This document shows, piece after piece, positions 44,860 to 56,440 of a DNA stretch of 64,000 nt (the first letter of the stretch is position 1; each line of letters opens with the position of its first letter). The stretch comes from Pleurostoma richardsiae. Lineage: Eukaryota; Ascomycota; Sordariomycetes; Calosphaeriales; Pleurostomataceae. The stretch lies in assembly GCA_030052745.1 (NCBI GenBank), contig JANBVO010000004.1, forward strand, positions 620,001 to 684,000. Direction: 5' to 3'. Both the position numbers and the translations under genes were made by a program. Under the pieces are notes generated by a model, which saw nothing but the letters and a program-made list of their open reading frames with translations, made no database searches and was not told where the DNA came from.

Positions 44860-47344
44860 ATGGCTGACAAGGAAGCAACCGTCTACATTGTAGACCTCGG
44901 GTCGTCGATGGGCAGCAGTAGCAATGGCCGAAGTGAATCCGATCTTGAATGGAGCATGCGGTACGTGTGGGACAGGTTGTCCACGACAGTTGCTGCTTCC
45001 CGCAAGACGTGGACAGTCGGCGTGGTCGGGCTCAGGACTGACGAAACAAACAACACTATGGGGGATACCGACGGCTACGAGAACATCTCGATTCTCCAAC
45101 CCATTGGTCCCATGTCAATGTCGAGCCTGAGGAATCTTCAGACTGTCATCAAGCCCAGTGAGACCGACAACGGAGACGCCGTGTCTGCCATCGTCATAGC
45201 GTTGGAGATGATCGAGGGCTACACAAAGAAGTTGAAGTACAAACGAAGGATCATCCTAGTAACCGACGGTCGAGGTCCCATCGACAGCGATGATCTTGAA
45301 GATATTTCTGGAAGAATCAATGAGCTTGGCATCGAGCTTATTGTCATGTATGCTTCTCTGCAATGCGCGATGTCGTTCCGTTGGCTAACATATTCAGTGG
45401 TGTGGACTTCGACGAGCCAGACTATGGATTCAAGGAGGAAGACAAACCACGTTCCAAGGTATATTGCAGTCTCAGAGATTCGACCTTACTGTGGCTAACA
45501 AAATCAGACGAAGAATGAAGCCTTACTCAAGGATCTCGTCTCTCAGTGCAAGGAGGGTGTGTTCGGTACAATGGCACAAGCTGTTGAAGAGCTCCAGAAT
45601 CCTCGGGTCAAACCGGTCAGACTTGTCAGAAACTACGATGGAACACTGACATTGGGTAATCCCGAGAAGTATGAAAGCGCCATGGTCATCAATGTCGAGC
45701 GATACCCGAAGACGAAGATCGCTAGACCGCCTGCAGCGAGCACTGTAGTGATCAAGTCTGAGCCCGGCGGAGCGTCTCAGGCAGCAGAAGCACCGGACGA
45801 TATGGAAGACGTCGAGTATACGGCAGGCTTTTCGGCTGTGAAGAACATGCGCACGTACAAGGTTGAGGACCCCGATGCTCCGGGCGGGAAGAAGGACGTC
45901 GACTTCGACTCCCTGGCAAAGGGCTATACATACGGCAGCACAGCCGTGCATATCAGCGAGTCAGAGTTCAACATCACCAAACTGGAAACGACTAAAGGGT
46001 TCTCGATCATTGGCTTCATTCCGTTTAGCAAGGTATGTGGTCCAAGAAGCTGGACATAGCTGTGTCTGACAGTCGCAGTATGAGCCTTTCCTCAACATGG
46101 GCGAGTGCTTTGCTACCGTCGCCCGCAAGTTCGATGAGAAGTCCGAGATAGCTCTCTCTTCCCTCATACATGCCTTGTACGAACTTGAATCCTATGCCGT
46201 AGCGAGAATCGTCGTCAAGGATGGAAAGGATCCCCAGCTCCTCCTCTTGATGCCGAGTGTCGAGCTAGATCTGGAATGCCTATACGATGTGCCTCTCCCT
46301 TTCGCGGAGGATGTTCGAGGGTACGAATTCCCTCCCTTGGACAAAGTTGTCACGATCGGTGGGAATACTCTGACAAAGCATCGGCTACTTCCCGACGAGA
46401 AACTGAACAAGGCCATGAGCGACTATGTCGATGCGATGGATATCTCACAGTTCGGTACAGATGACGATGGGTAAGGACGCCACCTTCATTCAGCCTTGTC
46501 TGCGTACTCCCACTCACATGCGGAGCAACAGTAACGCTGCAGAGTATGCAAGCATCGAGGACTCGTATTCTCCGATTATCCACCGCATCAATGAGGCTAT
46601 ACGGCAGCGCGCAGTGCATCCTGATGAGCCGGTTGGTCCGATACCAGACACGCTCCTCAAATTCTCCAACCCCCCTGTAGAACTGGTACAGAAGGCTCAG
46701 AAGAAGATCGATGCCCTTATCTCAGCTTCTGAAGTCAAGAAAGGTATTCACCCCTCTGCCGTCGTCGCTATTAGTACGTAGCTAACTGTACTAGTCGCCC
46801 CGAAAGCCAAGGGGAAGCGTGCTAGAGACACGACTCGGCCGGTGGGTGGCTTGGATATTGAGGCCCTTCTGAAGAAAAACAAGAAGGGCAAGATCTCGAG
46901 CGACAATTCGATTCCGGAGTTCAAACAGATGCTTTCTACCTCGGAGGACGAGTCGCAGATAGCGGATGCGGTAAAGCAGATGGGCCAGATCGTCCGTTCC
47001 CTAATCACCAACAGCACAGGCGACAGCGGCTATGCCATGGCCATTGAAAATATCGGGGTCATGCGAGAACAGCTCGTTGACTTTGAGGAGCCGGCTCTAT
47101 ACAATGACTTCATGAAAGATCTCAAGAAGCGCTTGCTGGCAGGAGAGCTGGGAGGTGATCGGAGGGAGATGTGGTGGAAGATCGCGTATCCCGGTAACCT
47201 GGGCCTCATAGACACGAAGGAGTCAGAGGCTTCAGACGTGACAGAGAAGGAGGCGAAAGAGGTATGTCCCCCCCGGTGTCTGTTCTGACTGCCTAGGTGC
47301 CTTCTGGGTACTAACAAACCATTCAGTTCCTGGAGAAAAGATAA
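44860..47344 (+). CDS. Ku80, non-homologous end-joining factor
   Basis: Seven exons: 44860-45347, 45398-45458, 45508-46032, 46079-46470, 46532-46743, 46795-47261 and 47327-47344 (18 nt, FLEKR-stop), encoding 720 residues. Ku80 pairs with Ku70 to bind DNA ends, start non-homologous end joining and protect telomeres. Seen here: an N-terminal von Willebrand A domain (MADKEATVYIVDLGSSMG to about residue 220); the Ku core beta-barrel with YTYGSTAVHISESEFN; the FSIIGFIPFSKYEPFLNMGE segment; and a C-terminal helical domain with FKQMLSTSEDESQIADAVKQM and NDFMKDLKKRLL. Length fits Neurospora MUS-52. All introns are short and canonical. This is the gene commonly deleted to raise homologous integration in filamentous fungi. 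Confidence 0.95.
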
Positions 47345-48292
47345 GTGGCTGCCGTGTATGATATCAACGCCGTCTTAAAAAAGCAGGTTGGCTGGGCTGA
47401 CAAGCAGCCTTGTTTGTATCACCAATTCAAAGCAAAAGTTGAATGATGGTCCTAAGTACTGTGCAAGCCTCGATTGAAAGTCGTCTGGCTCTTGTCGTTG
47501 GCCTCTCGAAGCTTTGCAAACAGCAGAGCTAGGAGGTGACAGCAAACGGGCAGCATTCACTGCCGTCTGTGGTTGGCAGCTAACGTGAATGCCCCCTTTT
47601 GGGTAAGAACGAGGTAGGAACGAGGCACTCAGCCCATGATCCAGGAGCTCCTTCCCTATCCCGCCGCCCCCGAATATCATGAAGTACCGAGGTACCTTAG
47701 GTACTTCTGTTTTACGCCGTTTGGATACCGTCCCGGCGAGACTTGGAATATTTGAAGGTGAGTCTGCACCTTTTCGCCGGCACGCTTCCTGTTCTGGGAA
47801 ACTTCAACACCATTGCATGTCTGCAGCCGGGAGCAATCAGGTGCAGGTCGATTTACTCACCGTCCTCGAACTTATGGCCCTTCAACCTTCGCATTGAAGA
47901 CATAGAAGTGCCCTGCCTCCTCGCCTCGGGTCACCTAACTCAAGCAGGAGCATCTCACATCTACGCATGGAGGTTTTGTCAACGTCGAGACCGCCAGCCC
48001 CCACTATACAGGTCTGTCCTACTATCGCGCCTACCTGCCTTCATATCGCTCCGAGACAATGATCACCGGGTACTCACTACTAACGCCCTCGAGACCTCTT
48101 TGGCAGCTCACAACTTGAAAACTCGAAGCTGCAGTTGTTGTCCTGCTGCTAAATCAGCCGTCGTCAGCTGCGAGGCTTCTCTTGTTCCGAGGGTTCCCTG
48201 ACGCAACTTGCGATCCTCCACTGGCACTCATCCTTTGCACCACTGCAGACACATTTCAATTCACCACGCTCAACATTCGACCACACCCTGCA
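47345..48292. other. Intergenic, ku80 to exonuclease gene
   Basis: 950 bases. Contains the palindromic run gaggtaccttaggtac near 47687 and the probable promoter and leader of the exonuclease gene. No gene supported. Confidence 0.4.
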
Positions 48293-50217
48293 ATGGACGA
48301 GTCGTACGTCAGACGACATCCTGAGACGGATGAAGCACGTGTCGAGCGTCTTCGACTCCTTTTGGGGGAAATGGACGTCTGGGAAGAGCCCTCGCCCTCT
48401 GCACTGCAAACTTCTCCGGAGCTACCCGCGGTCTCACCTGCTCATACCGAGCCTCTAGGTCGGGGGCAAGCAACCACTGTGCATCGCATTCCCGTACTTG
48501 AGGATTCAGACACAGAGAATGAGCTCACTCGTAAAAACCTAGTGGGCCGTCCAGCGCAAGGAGATGGCCGAAAAAAGACGAAACGCGATGTACGTGGAAA
48601 GAGGCAAGTGGTGGGCGGGTACAAGCCTAAGGTGTCTCTGGAGGAGCTGAAGCAGCTCGCCTTCAGCAATCCCCAACTCGAAGCAGGAGAGATGGCAGTG
48701 AAGAGTGAGACATTCTCACCCTGGCGGCTGGTCAAGCGGTACGCCGAGATGTATGTTGGAAAGGCGAATGGCCCGATTGTGGGGCCGTACTTCGACGAGG
48801 AAGCGCTCCTTAAGAAGCAGGAATGGGACTTCTTCTACATCTGGCCCCCTGAGGGCGCCGGCTCGAGCCCACTCCTGTTTGTTCCGTCTCGACAGCTTAA
48901 GTTCCTGCTCCGGACGATCAATGCTGCGCATCAGCTCAGCCTCAACATACCTGGAGGACCGACTTCCGCGAAGTTCTGCATCGAATTTGGAATGTTCGGG
49001 ACTCCCCGTCCACGCTACCTCGGACGAGCGCGTGATGCGGCGGAACTGTTCAAGCTGCAAGACACGATGCCTCTGCCGGACAACAAGGAGCTGCTTGATG
49101 TTACCGGTATGGCCTTGATGGAATACACGGAGCTGTTGCGGGCTACTCGGGTCTCTATCATGGCCGCACCGAAGCAGAAAAAGAAATCCCACAAAGTTCG
49201 ACGCGTTGTCACACGCAAGGCCTGGGGAAGGGCTGCAAAACGTGTACAGCGTTACCTTGGCCTACGGGAGAAGCTTAGCACCGGTTCTTCGCTATCAACC
49301 TCTCTGGTGAGGCTAGATGTTCACTCGCCAGCCCCATTCAAGGCGGAAGACTTTGTTGTATTCATATGTTTCGACGTGGAGACATACGAAAAGAACCACA
49401 ACATTGTCACGGAGATCGGATTCGCCATTCTTGACACTATGGATCTCGTGGGCATCCCTCCTGGTGAGAATGGAGAGCATTGGTCTAAGCTGATCCAAGC
49501 ACGCCATCTGCGCATCAAGGAGTACTCGTGGGTGGTAAACATGGAATACATCAAGGGCTGCCCTGACAACTTCGACTTCGGGTACGTACAAACTTTCCAC
49601 TCTGTAGTGGCCTTGGCTCCCTTGCGGTGTCAGTCTAACAAGACAACAGACAATCAGAATTCGTCCCGCTCAAGGGCGTTCGAGAGGTTATCCAGAAGAT
49701 CTTCACAAATGACACGTCTTTAGTGCAGGAGGAGCCCGATGATCCGGAAAACAGGCGAATCGTGTTGGTCGGTCACGACATCAAGCAGGATATTGCCCAT
49801 CTTCAGAAGCTAGATGTTGATGTATATGCTTTGCCCAACCTCTTGGACGTGGTTGATAATCAAAGCTTGCAGCAGCACCTTCGAGCAATGCGGAACCCAC
49901 AGAAACTGGAGTCCGTCCTGACGGACTTTGGCATTTTATCACGTCACCTGCATAATGCCGGCAACGATGCGGTATATACGCTGCAGAGTCTCTTAGCACT
50001 GGCCATCCGGAAGTCCAAGCAGAAGGTGGTCGAAGGAGACGCAAAGAACAAGGAGCGGTAGGTTACGGAACGTCTGACTTCACTACGAAAGACTAACGGG
50101 TTTCTTGCACTCAGTGCTAAACATGGAACCGATAGCGACGAAGGATGGAGCACTGGAGGGGAGGAGAGCGATGGCGGCGCGCCTACCTGGCGAATGGACT
50201 CTCGAAGCCATACCTGA
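48293..50217 (+). CDS. DEDDh 3'-5' exonuclease, Gfd2/QIP-like
   Basis: Three exons, 48293-49581, 49650-50057 and 50115-50217, encode 599 residues. Residues 1-120 are disordered. A middle region contains FSPWRLVKRYAEMYVGKANG and the basic KKKSHKVRRVVTRK. The nuclease domain starts near residue 350: FVVFICFDVETYE gives Exo I acids Asp361 and Glu363; VGHDIKQDIAHL is Exo II; HNAGNDAVY is Exo III with the H-x4-D pattern. All catalytic positions of the DEDDh class are kept, so the enzyme is probably active. RARHL-RIKEYSWVVN and GCPDNFDFG are typical of the YDR514C/Gfd2 group. The Neurospora QIP exonuclease, which helps Argonaute discard siRNA passenger strands, has this kind of domain. Whether this gene is the QIP orthologue cannot be settled here. 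Confidence 0.8.
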
Positions 50218-50781
50218 GCCTGAGCTCTGGCTCACTCAAGAGATGACTGACCGCATGATTCGCAAGAGCACATCCCAGAGTCCCGCAATCCCGTTGAGCG
50301 ACGCCGCTTCTTCACAGCAGACGATGGAGGAGAATAGGTAGGAGGAAGGAAAGATTGTAGACTTGCTAGATTCGAATAGGGGGCTGCCATGCAAGACATT
50401 CGTCAGCATCGCGGCTGAAACAGGGCAACTTGGGAGAACACTGGAAGCTTGTGAGAGATGAGGAATCGGTCTGGAATCCTCGACAAGGACACCAGTGTCT
50501 GCGACTCATCAAGGAGGCTAGGTGTGCACACACTTCAGGTTCTCAGTTCCATCCTCACAGCACAATTGAGCAGAGAAGGTGCAGCAAGCTGCATGTCTAT
50601 TAGAACAAACTGGCTTATTCGGCCATGTTGGTAGCTTTCCGCCCCGAATCAAAATACCTATCGACGTCCTCCTGTCCGCAACCATAACGCCGATGCTATG
50701 AGGTTGTTGTACATGTTATATGCAAAGCCGTTCGCTAACGTTCAACACCCGATCTCCGCCCCCAGGGGGCAACCGTAGTCG
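50218..50781. other. Convergent intergenic, exonuclease / pam18
   Basis: 560 bases with the 3' flanks of both genes. No gene supported. Confidence 0.4.
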
Positions 50782-51211
50782 TTATGATGTGTTCTTCTCA
50801 AGCAGCTCTTTCGCTTCGTTGACTTTCGTGGCAAGATACGGGCTGCCGCCTCGATCGGGATGGTTGAGAAGCATCAACGTCCGGTGAGCCTTGCGGATCT
50901 TGTCTTTTGTGACGTTCCTCTCACTGTGAACTGTTAGCTACCGGTCGCATTTGGTATAGCCACGAGCAAGATGCGTACTTGAGAGACAGAATCAGGGCAG
51001 CTTCCCGGCGATTCATGCGCGGCTCAAAACCGCCCTTGTAGAAGGCCTTTCCCAGCGCACCAACACCTCCTCGAGATCTGCGCCAGGCGACCAGGCCCGC
51101 GCGGCCCTATAATACAGTGTTAGCAGCGAAGTCGAGAGTGCAAACAGAAGCTGGTCTTACCAAGAAAGCCGCAACGGCGACACCGGTACCCCAAGCAAGT
51201 GCTGATGCCAT
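50782..51211 (-). CDS. Mitochondrial import motor J-protein Pam18 (Tim14)
   Basis: Three exons, 51211-51161, 51106-50979 and 50923-50782, encode 106 residues. The N-terminus [21 protein letters not shown] is the single membrane span, crossing the inner membrane with the J-domain in the matrix. [19 protein letters not shown] leads into the J-domain, which has the essential HPD at residues 81-83 (LLNHPDRGG). Pam18 stimulates the ATPase of mitochondrial Hsp70 at the TIM23 channel, with Pam16 as partner (family knowledge). The short length is typical of fungal Pam18 lacking the longer N-terminal intermembrane-space segment of yeast. It is transcribed away from rlp24. Confidence 0.94.
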
Positions 51212-51525
51212 CGCGATGTCTGCAAAATGTTTGCTTGTTTTGGTGATGTGCAGATGCGGAACGTTTCGAGAGAAGTTCGAGATACAAGCCGAAATAAGCC
51301 GCCCGCGATCGCCACAAAGAAACTTCCGGGGCCTGTAGCCGCCAGTGAAGCGCTTGAGACTCTACCGCATAATTGTTGTTCCGTGCCTATCGATTGGAAA
51401 ATTCCCCACGCAGACACCGCCAAAAATTTTGGTTTGGCGCAGATCCTCGGGGTCGTAGGCTGAACACAGTTCTCTCGAGACGGTATCGAACCTCGGGACA
51501 GTGAAAAGCACGCTCGACAGCCAAG
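51212..51525. promoter_or_regulatory. Compact divergent promoter, pam18 / rlp24
   Basis: Only 314 bases separate the start codons of two essential growth genes on opposite strands. The two genes must share this sequence for both promoters. A CCAAT box is not obvious on inspection. Confidence 0.6.
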
Positions 51526-52368
51526 ATGAGGTATGTTCTTCTAACATGTTGCGAACCAGTTATTGATAGATATTTTAACGCTGTGCCAACTCTTTCAGAA
51601 TCGAGACCTGCTTTTACTGCTCCAAACCGAGCTATCCCGGGAAGGGGATTCAGTTCTGCAGAAACGATGGAAAGGCGTTCAGATTCTGCAGTTCAAAATG
51701 CCATAAGAACGTAAGTCGAACAGACATACAGCTCACAATAGCCTCCATCTTTGCCAGATTGCTGTCTCCCCATTGCAAGAGTCTGAGCTGACTTCCATGT
51801 GCCCCTCCAGTTCAAGATGAAGCGCAACCCCCGCAAGCTCAAGTGGACCAAGGCCTTCCGCAAGGCCGCCGGCAAGGAGATGGTCGTCGACAGCACGCTG
51901 CTGTTCGCGCAGCGCCGCAACGTCCCCGTGCGCTACGACCGCGAGCTCATGGCCAAGACGCTGCGGGCCATCGAGCGGGTGTCCGAGATACGGTCCCGCC
52001 GCGAGCGCGTCTTCTACAAGAAGCGCATGGCCGGCCGCCGGGAGCGCGAGCTCGCCGCCGCGCGCAAGCTGGTCGCCGAGAACGAGCACCTGCTGCCGCG
52101 GATGCGCGCCAGCGAGCGGAAGCGCCTCGAGGCGGAGGCGGAGGCGGGCCGGGTCGCGGAGGCGCAGGCACCCAGAGTCAAGGGCAAGGTCTTCGGCAAG
52201 GAGGTGCGCAGGCTGCGGGTGCGGACGGACGGCGGCGTCGAGGAGATTTCGGAGACGGTGGTGCGTGCTGGTGGGGGAGGAGAGGACTTCGACGAGATGG
52301 ACGACGAAGACGACGGGTTTGGCGAGGAGGAGGAGGACGACGACGACGACGATATGGATATGGACTAA
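51526..52368 (+). CDS. Ribosome biogenesis protein Rlp24 (eL24-like)
   Basis: Three exons: a 5-nt first coding exon 51526-51530 (ATGAG), then 51599-51710 and 51811-52368, encoding 224 residues. [20 protein letters not shown] opens the eL24-type zinc ribbon, with Cys6, Cys9, Cys32 and Cys36, followed by [20 protein letters not shown]. Rlp24 is a placeholder for ribosomal protein eL24 on pre-60S particles and recruits the AAA ATPase Drg1/Afg2, which releases it in the cytoplasm (family knowledge). The C-terminal 60 residues end in a long acidic run ([10 protein letters not shown]), longer than usual but of the expected character for the Drg1-contacting tail. The third exon is much more GC-rich than the first two. 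Confidence 0.94.
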
Positions 52369-52693
52369 GTCGCTAGCGGTGGCCGGAGCCGTCCGGTATC
52401 AAGGAGTTCTCGGCGTTATTGGAGGTTCTCGGGAAAAGATGCATATTCTCGGCGTTCAGTTCCCTTCTAGACAGATTGGGGAGGCCTATTAAAGATCAAC
52501 CAAGGTCAGGAATTGGGAGTGCTTGACTCCTTCTATCCGCAGAATCCCGTGGCTCAAGATGCTGCAGTATGTGCGAAGGATGGCGGCTTCAAACTCGCTT
52601 GGTGAGGGTATCATTCGTTCGTTACAACCGCTCCAATCTGCTATCGTACACGCAAGTGAGACCTATGCCTCCTGCCCCTCCTAGCTCAGCGTA
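52369..52693. other. Convergent intergenic, rlp24 / DUF3602 gene
   Basis: 325 bases with two 3' flanks. No gene supported. Confidence 0.4.
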
Positions 52694-53272
52694 TCATGCA
52701 ACATCCCGATTATGCAGGTGGTACGTCCGTGGCGGCGGCTTCAGTCCCGCCTCCACGTCGTTCCGGATCTTGGCCTCCATCTCCTCCTCTTTCCTCCTCT
52801 CCTCCTCCTCCGCCGCCCTCCTGTGCGCCGCGTCGTCCGCCCAGTTGCCCATGCCGCCCCGCCCCGTCAGGATCGACCTGTGCTTCGCGTGCGACGGGTG
52901 TGCCGCGTGGGCAGCGGCGGCCCGTGCCCGCTCCTGGTCCAGCGCCTCAGCAGTTGCGGCCGGCTCGTGGAAGTTGCCGGCCCCACCGCGACCGGCCCTG
53001 GCGTACGCCGGGGCGGAGTGCGCTGGCGGCGGGCTGGTCTCCGCCGTCGTGGGTGGTGGTGGGTGGTGTCTCTGGGCTTCAAGGTCCTGCCAGTCGCGCG
53101 TCAGCCTATGTGAGGATCAAGGCGGAGCCAATTGCGATAGGGGCGTCTGGAAAGAAGGGGGCATTCCATCTACCTCTGGCGGCGCCTTGCTGGCGTGCTC
53201 AACTTGCTCCTTGCTGAGGAAGTTCCCCGCCCCGCCCCGCCCGACTCTGCGATACGGGTCCGACGAGGCCAT
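52694..53272 (-). CDS. DUF3602 / PAR32-like GRGGAGN-repeat protein
   Basis: Two exons, 53272-53174 and 53086-52694, encode 163 residues. The 87-nt phase-0 intron uses GCTGAC as branch and CTGGCAG as acceptor. The protein starts MASSDPYRRVGRGGAGNFLS and repeats the DUF3602 signature as AGRGGAGNF and TGRGGMGNW, three copies in all. A charged helix EEEERRKEEEMEAKIR follows, then PPPRTYHLHNRDVA at the end. In yeast, Par32 is a TORC1-regulated phosphoprotein that inhibits ammonium permeases (family knowledge); that role is not proven for this short form. Because the second exon lacks its own ATG start, long-frame scans show only its antisense shadow. Confidence 0.8.
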
Positions 53273-54190
53273 GACGTGGGGTCCTCAGCGTGTTATCGAG
53301 AGGAAACGAGTCAGAGGGTCGATGGCCTGACTTCGTCTGTCTCTTCGAGGTCGAGCCTGTGGAAAGATGACGGCCGTCTCTGCACACGTGTCCGGGCTCC
53401 AGGAGTTGATATCGGACGGACGCCGCTAGTACACCTCTAGGCAGGCAGGTATCGCGCAGATAAGTTGATAAGGTTTGAGCGGGGTGGCGTAGACCTGCAC
53501 TACCAGTCGTTGGCAAACTCTAAGGTTACGAATCGCGGATGCCCTGGGCTCATCCCAGGGAGCTGGAAATCAGGCACCGTCCCGGGAAGCTGGGACTCCT
53601 CGAAGAGACATCGAATACTCCTTAGAAGAGCCAGACAGAGGGCAGATCTGCCTTGTTTTTTTTTTTTCTGTGACTCGTGCCCTGAACGCCACTGTCATTT
53701 GGCCCCCGAGGCTGATAATTGGCTGTTATGTCATGGGATGTTCAGGTACTCACTCTACGGCAGACAATTAATCACCAGGCACCAACTGCCTGGACGGGAC
53801 GTCGGAGCGTCAATACGGAGTGCGGTGCCGGATGTACCTCCGAATGTCTCACCGCTTCGGTTGGAATGCGATGCCTGCGTTCTTTGTAGCCTGATCGATT
53901 CGCAAGCATGTGGTAAGATTGGGCTTGTGCACGCATGCTTTCCGCCTCGAGCTTCCCCAACACGGAACCGGAAAGGGACAGACTGGAACCACTCGAGCCC
54001 CTTAACATATCCGGAAAAGATTACTCAAGCATCATCGTGTTGTTTCATGGGAAGGTAGGAGATCCCAGCCTCGCGCTGTAGCAATACATGATACATAAGG
54101 TACTTGTGAGCATGCACAATGCATAGATGTGCCCGGATGCCGATTCCGCTTTGTCAGATCGTAACCTGGGGAAAGTAGAAAAGTCGGTGC

Positions 54191-54211
54191 CTAGCTACTA
54201 ACTAGCTACTA
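54191..54211 (+). repeat. CTAGCTACTA direct repeat
   Basis: Two copies of CTAGCTACTA separated by one base. Short, exact and without known function. Confidence 0.55.
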
Positions 54212-56407
54212 TGCTATGCTGTATCCTGTAATAGTGTGCTATGAGGTGATCACAACAGTGCTGATGTGCAAGTGTGCGTGGCCCATGCGGGTAGGGCGGT
54301 GCAGATCCTCTCCCGGGCATTTCTATTTTTTGACTGTGCCCTGGTCATGTCGAGGTGGAAAGTTGGAACGGTCATCAACCTTGCGCGTGTACTAGGAGTA
54401 GGTAGTTTGGTTGTCAATCCGGCTCTCTCGGGGCACGGCATTTGACCGTTGATCGCCACTGATGGACAGACGGCGGCCCTTGGGGTAAGAGCCGTTTCTG
54501 TTGGGAAGATCTCCTGCCCTAACCTAGCTTATTCAATCAGGCCGTCTTGTGCCCGTTCATTCGACTGAAGGGAGAAGAGTCACCTGAACTTTGCCATCGC
54601 CAGACATTATGCTTCGGCCGTCTTGTGCATAGCCCCAAGTTCAATCGGCCTTCTGGTCAGCAGGTCCCATGACGACGTCATCCAGCGCCTACCTGCGAAG
54701 GCCCAGGCTAATATGGCGCTCCGAAGGAAGAAGGTCGGGCACGGCCAAGGTAGAATTCACCGCATACTGGGCCACCCGGGAACGTTCTTGCGAAAACACT
54801 GCGTCATCGCTCAGGATTGTTCTTGACACATATCGACTTAAGTCATGCTCCGGTCTCCTCTCTGTGGATTGTGTGCCATAGTACGAGTACGGACCGTACG
54901 GAGCCACACGGTGTCTGATACTGTCCTGCTCAGAAGTCGAGTTGAGAAGGCGAGAAGGCCGCATAAACCGTTGTGGGCCACAGCACAGCGTAGCAAGCTG
55001 TTGCAGATGGCTGGCAAGCTGGGTTTCCCTCCTCAAGGGTGATACGAGAATAGGAATGGCTCTCGCCTTTATTATGATGCCGATCCTTTCTTCGATGCGG
55101 ATCGAGAACAAACGGAGGAATGCCGTGGCCGCTATTACTGGTGCGTATGGTAGGGACCAGCGATGGCATTCGGGTACTGGACCAGCCAGGTCTGCTGTAC
55201 ACAGAGGAACTCACAGGCCCCAAAAGGCTTGGACCGCAATTCGATGAGTGAGCAGATGACTGGCGGAGGCAAGAGCCTCGTGGGAGAGGCGCCCGAGGGA
55301 AATCCGCCAAAAGATGTGCCCGGTGACCCTCCCTCATTGGCTGCTAAGCCCATCCTTGAGTGCGGGAGGGTGTGGTTAGAAAGCAGTGGCGTTCTCGAGA
55401 GCTCGATTGGGAGTGGTTGAAGATAGAAGAACAACCCATTGGCTTGAATTAGCCCGGGGTGGTCGAGCTACCCTTGTCCAGTCTCGTCTCGCCTGTCATG
55501 CTGGCCGGGCCATCTGGCCTCGGCGTTAGAGTTGGTAGTAGAGTAGTAATACGTGTCGGATACAAAGGAGGGTTGGTGAGACGGAAGAGAGGGACAAAGA
55601 TGAGCCCCAACGAAGCCAATTGAGTTGCCTACCCTCTGCTGGGAGGGCACTCCCTCAGCAATTGAGCCTGAGTGACGGGGCAGTGATATTTGTGAGCTTC
55701 CATTTTCAAGTCGTGGCAGACGCGAAAGAGGGGTTAATCATTTGGTCCAAGCCCTCAATCTGTCCTAGTTGAACCCCTCCTTGTACGGTCCGTCGCTGAT
55801 GATATGCAGCCAAACGAGCCAATGCTGCGGGTACCTTGATGCCACGGCTTCCCCAGTGCCTGCGATCCGCACCCTTCAGAGGCCGATTCGTCCGCCCAGG
55901 CTCACCCCCCTGCCAGCAGTACCACCCCGTTCTTAGATCGACTGCGTTGGGGTGTGCGTAGACAGATCCCAGAGCTTGTTTAGCGCAGCTGCTAGTGCCT
56001 CATACTGTGTCTCCCATAAGATACAACGAATACAACTACACGTGGACGGAATGTAGAACGGGCTTCGATAGCCGTCGCAGAAAAGCCGCTGAAGGAAATG
56101 GCGCTCTCGACGCCCCTGACAGGTGAGATACCCGGTGCATGTTGTTCTATAATTCTCTCTGTGCTATATGGGAGGATGTCAGGAGGTTGCGCATCGCCTG
56201 CATGCCCGGCATTTGGCTCATCCCCGCATTCAACAGTCGTCTGCTCGCACAACCCGTCAGTGGTCCCATTCGACGATAGTTGCTCCACCAGAGCCCCTCC
56301 TCGTTCCGCGTAGGACGGTGCTGGTTGACTACACTTGAACGGTCTTGGACTTAGGGCTAGAGTAGCCTGTTCTCCGTAGTCAGGATATCATCGTAGCACT
56401 ACGTGTA

Positions 56408-56440
56408 TCTAGGTATGTCGAGGGCACTGCCATACCTAGA
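56408..56440. repeat. 10-bp perfect inverted repeat
   Basis: TCTAGGTATG and its complement CATACCTAGA, separated by 13 bases. It could form a stem-loop. The arms resemble the ACCTAGGT-like motifs scattered through intergenic DNA of this window. Confidence 0.55.

Noticed and set aside
52569-53330. 253-codon plus-strand frame
   Set aside because: Antisense of the DUF3602 gene, whose minus-strand exons have three GRGG-type repeats and a good intron.
53465-54058. 197-codon plus-strand frame in the gene-poor stretch
   Set aside because: Contains a poly-Phe run from a poly-T tract and shows no domain; probably chance.
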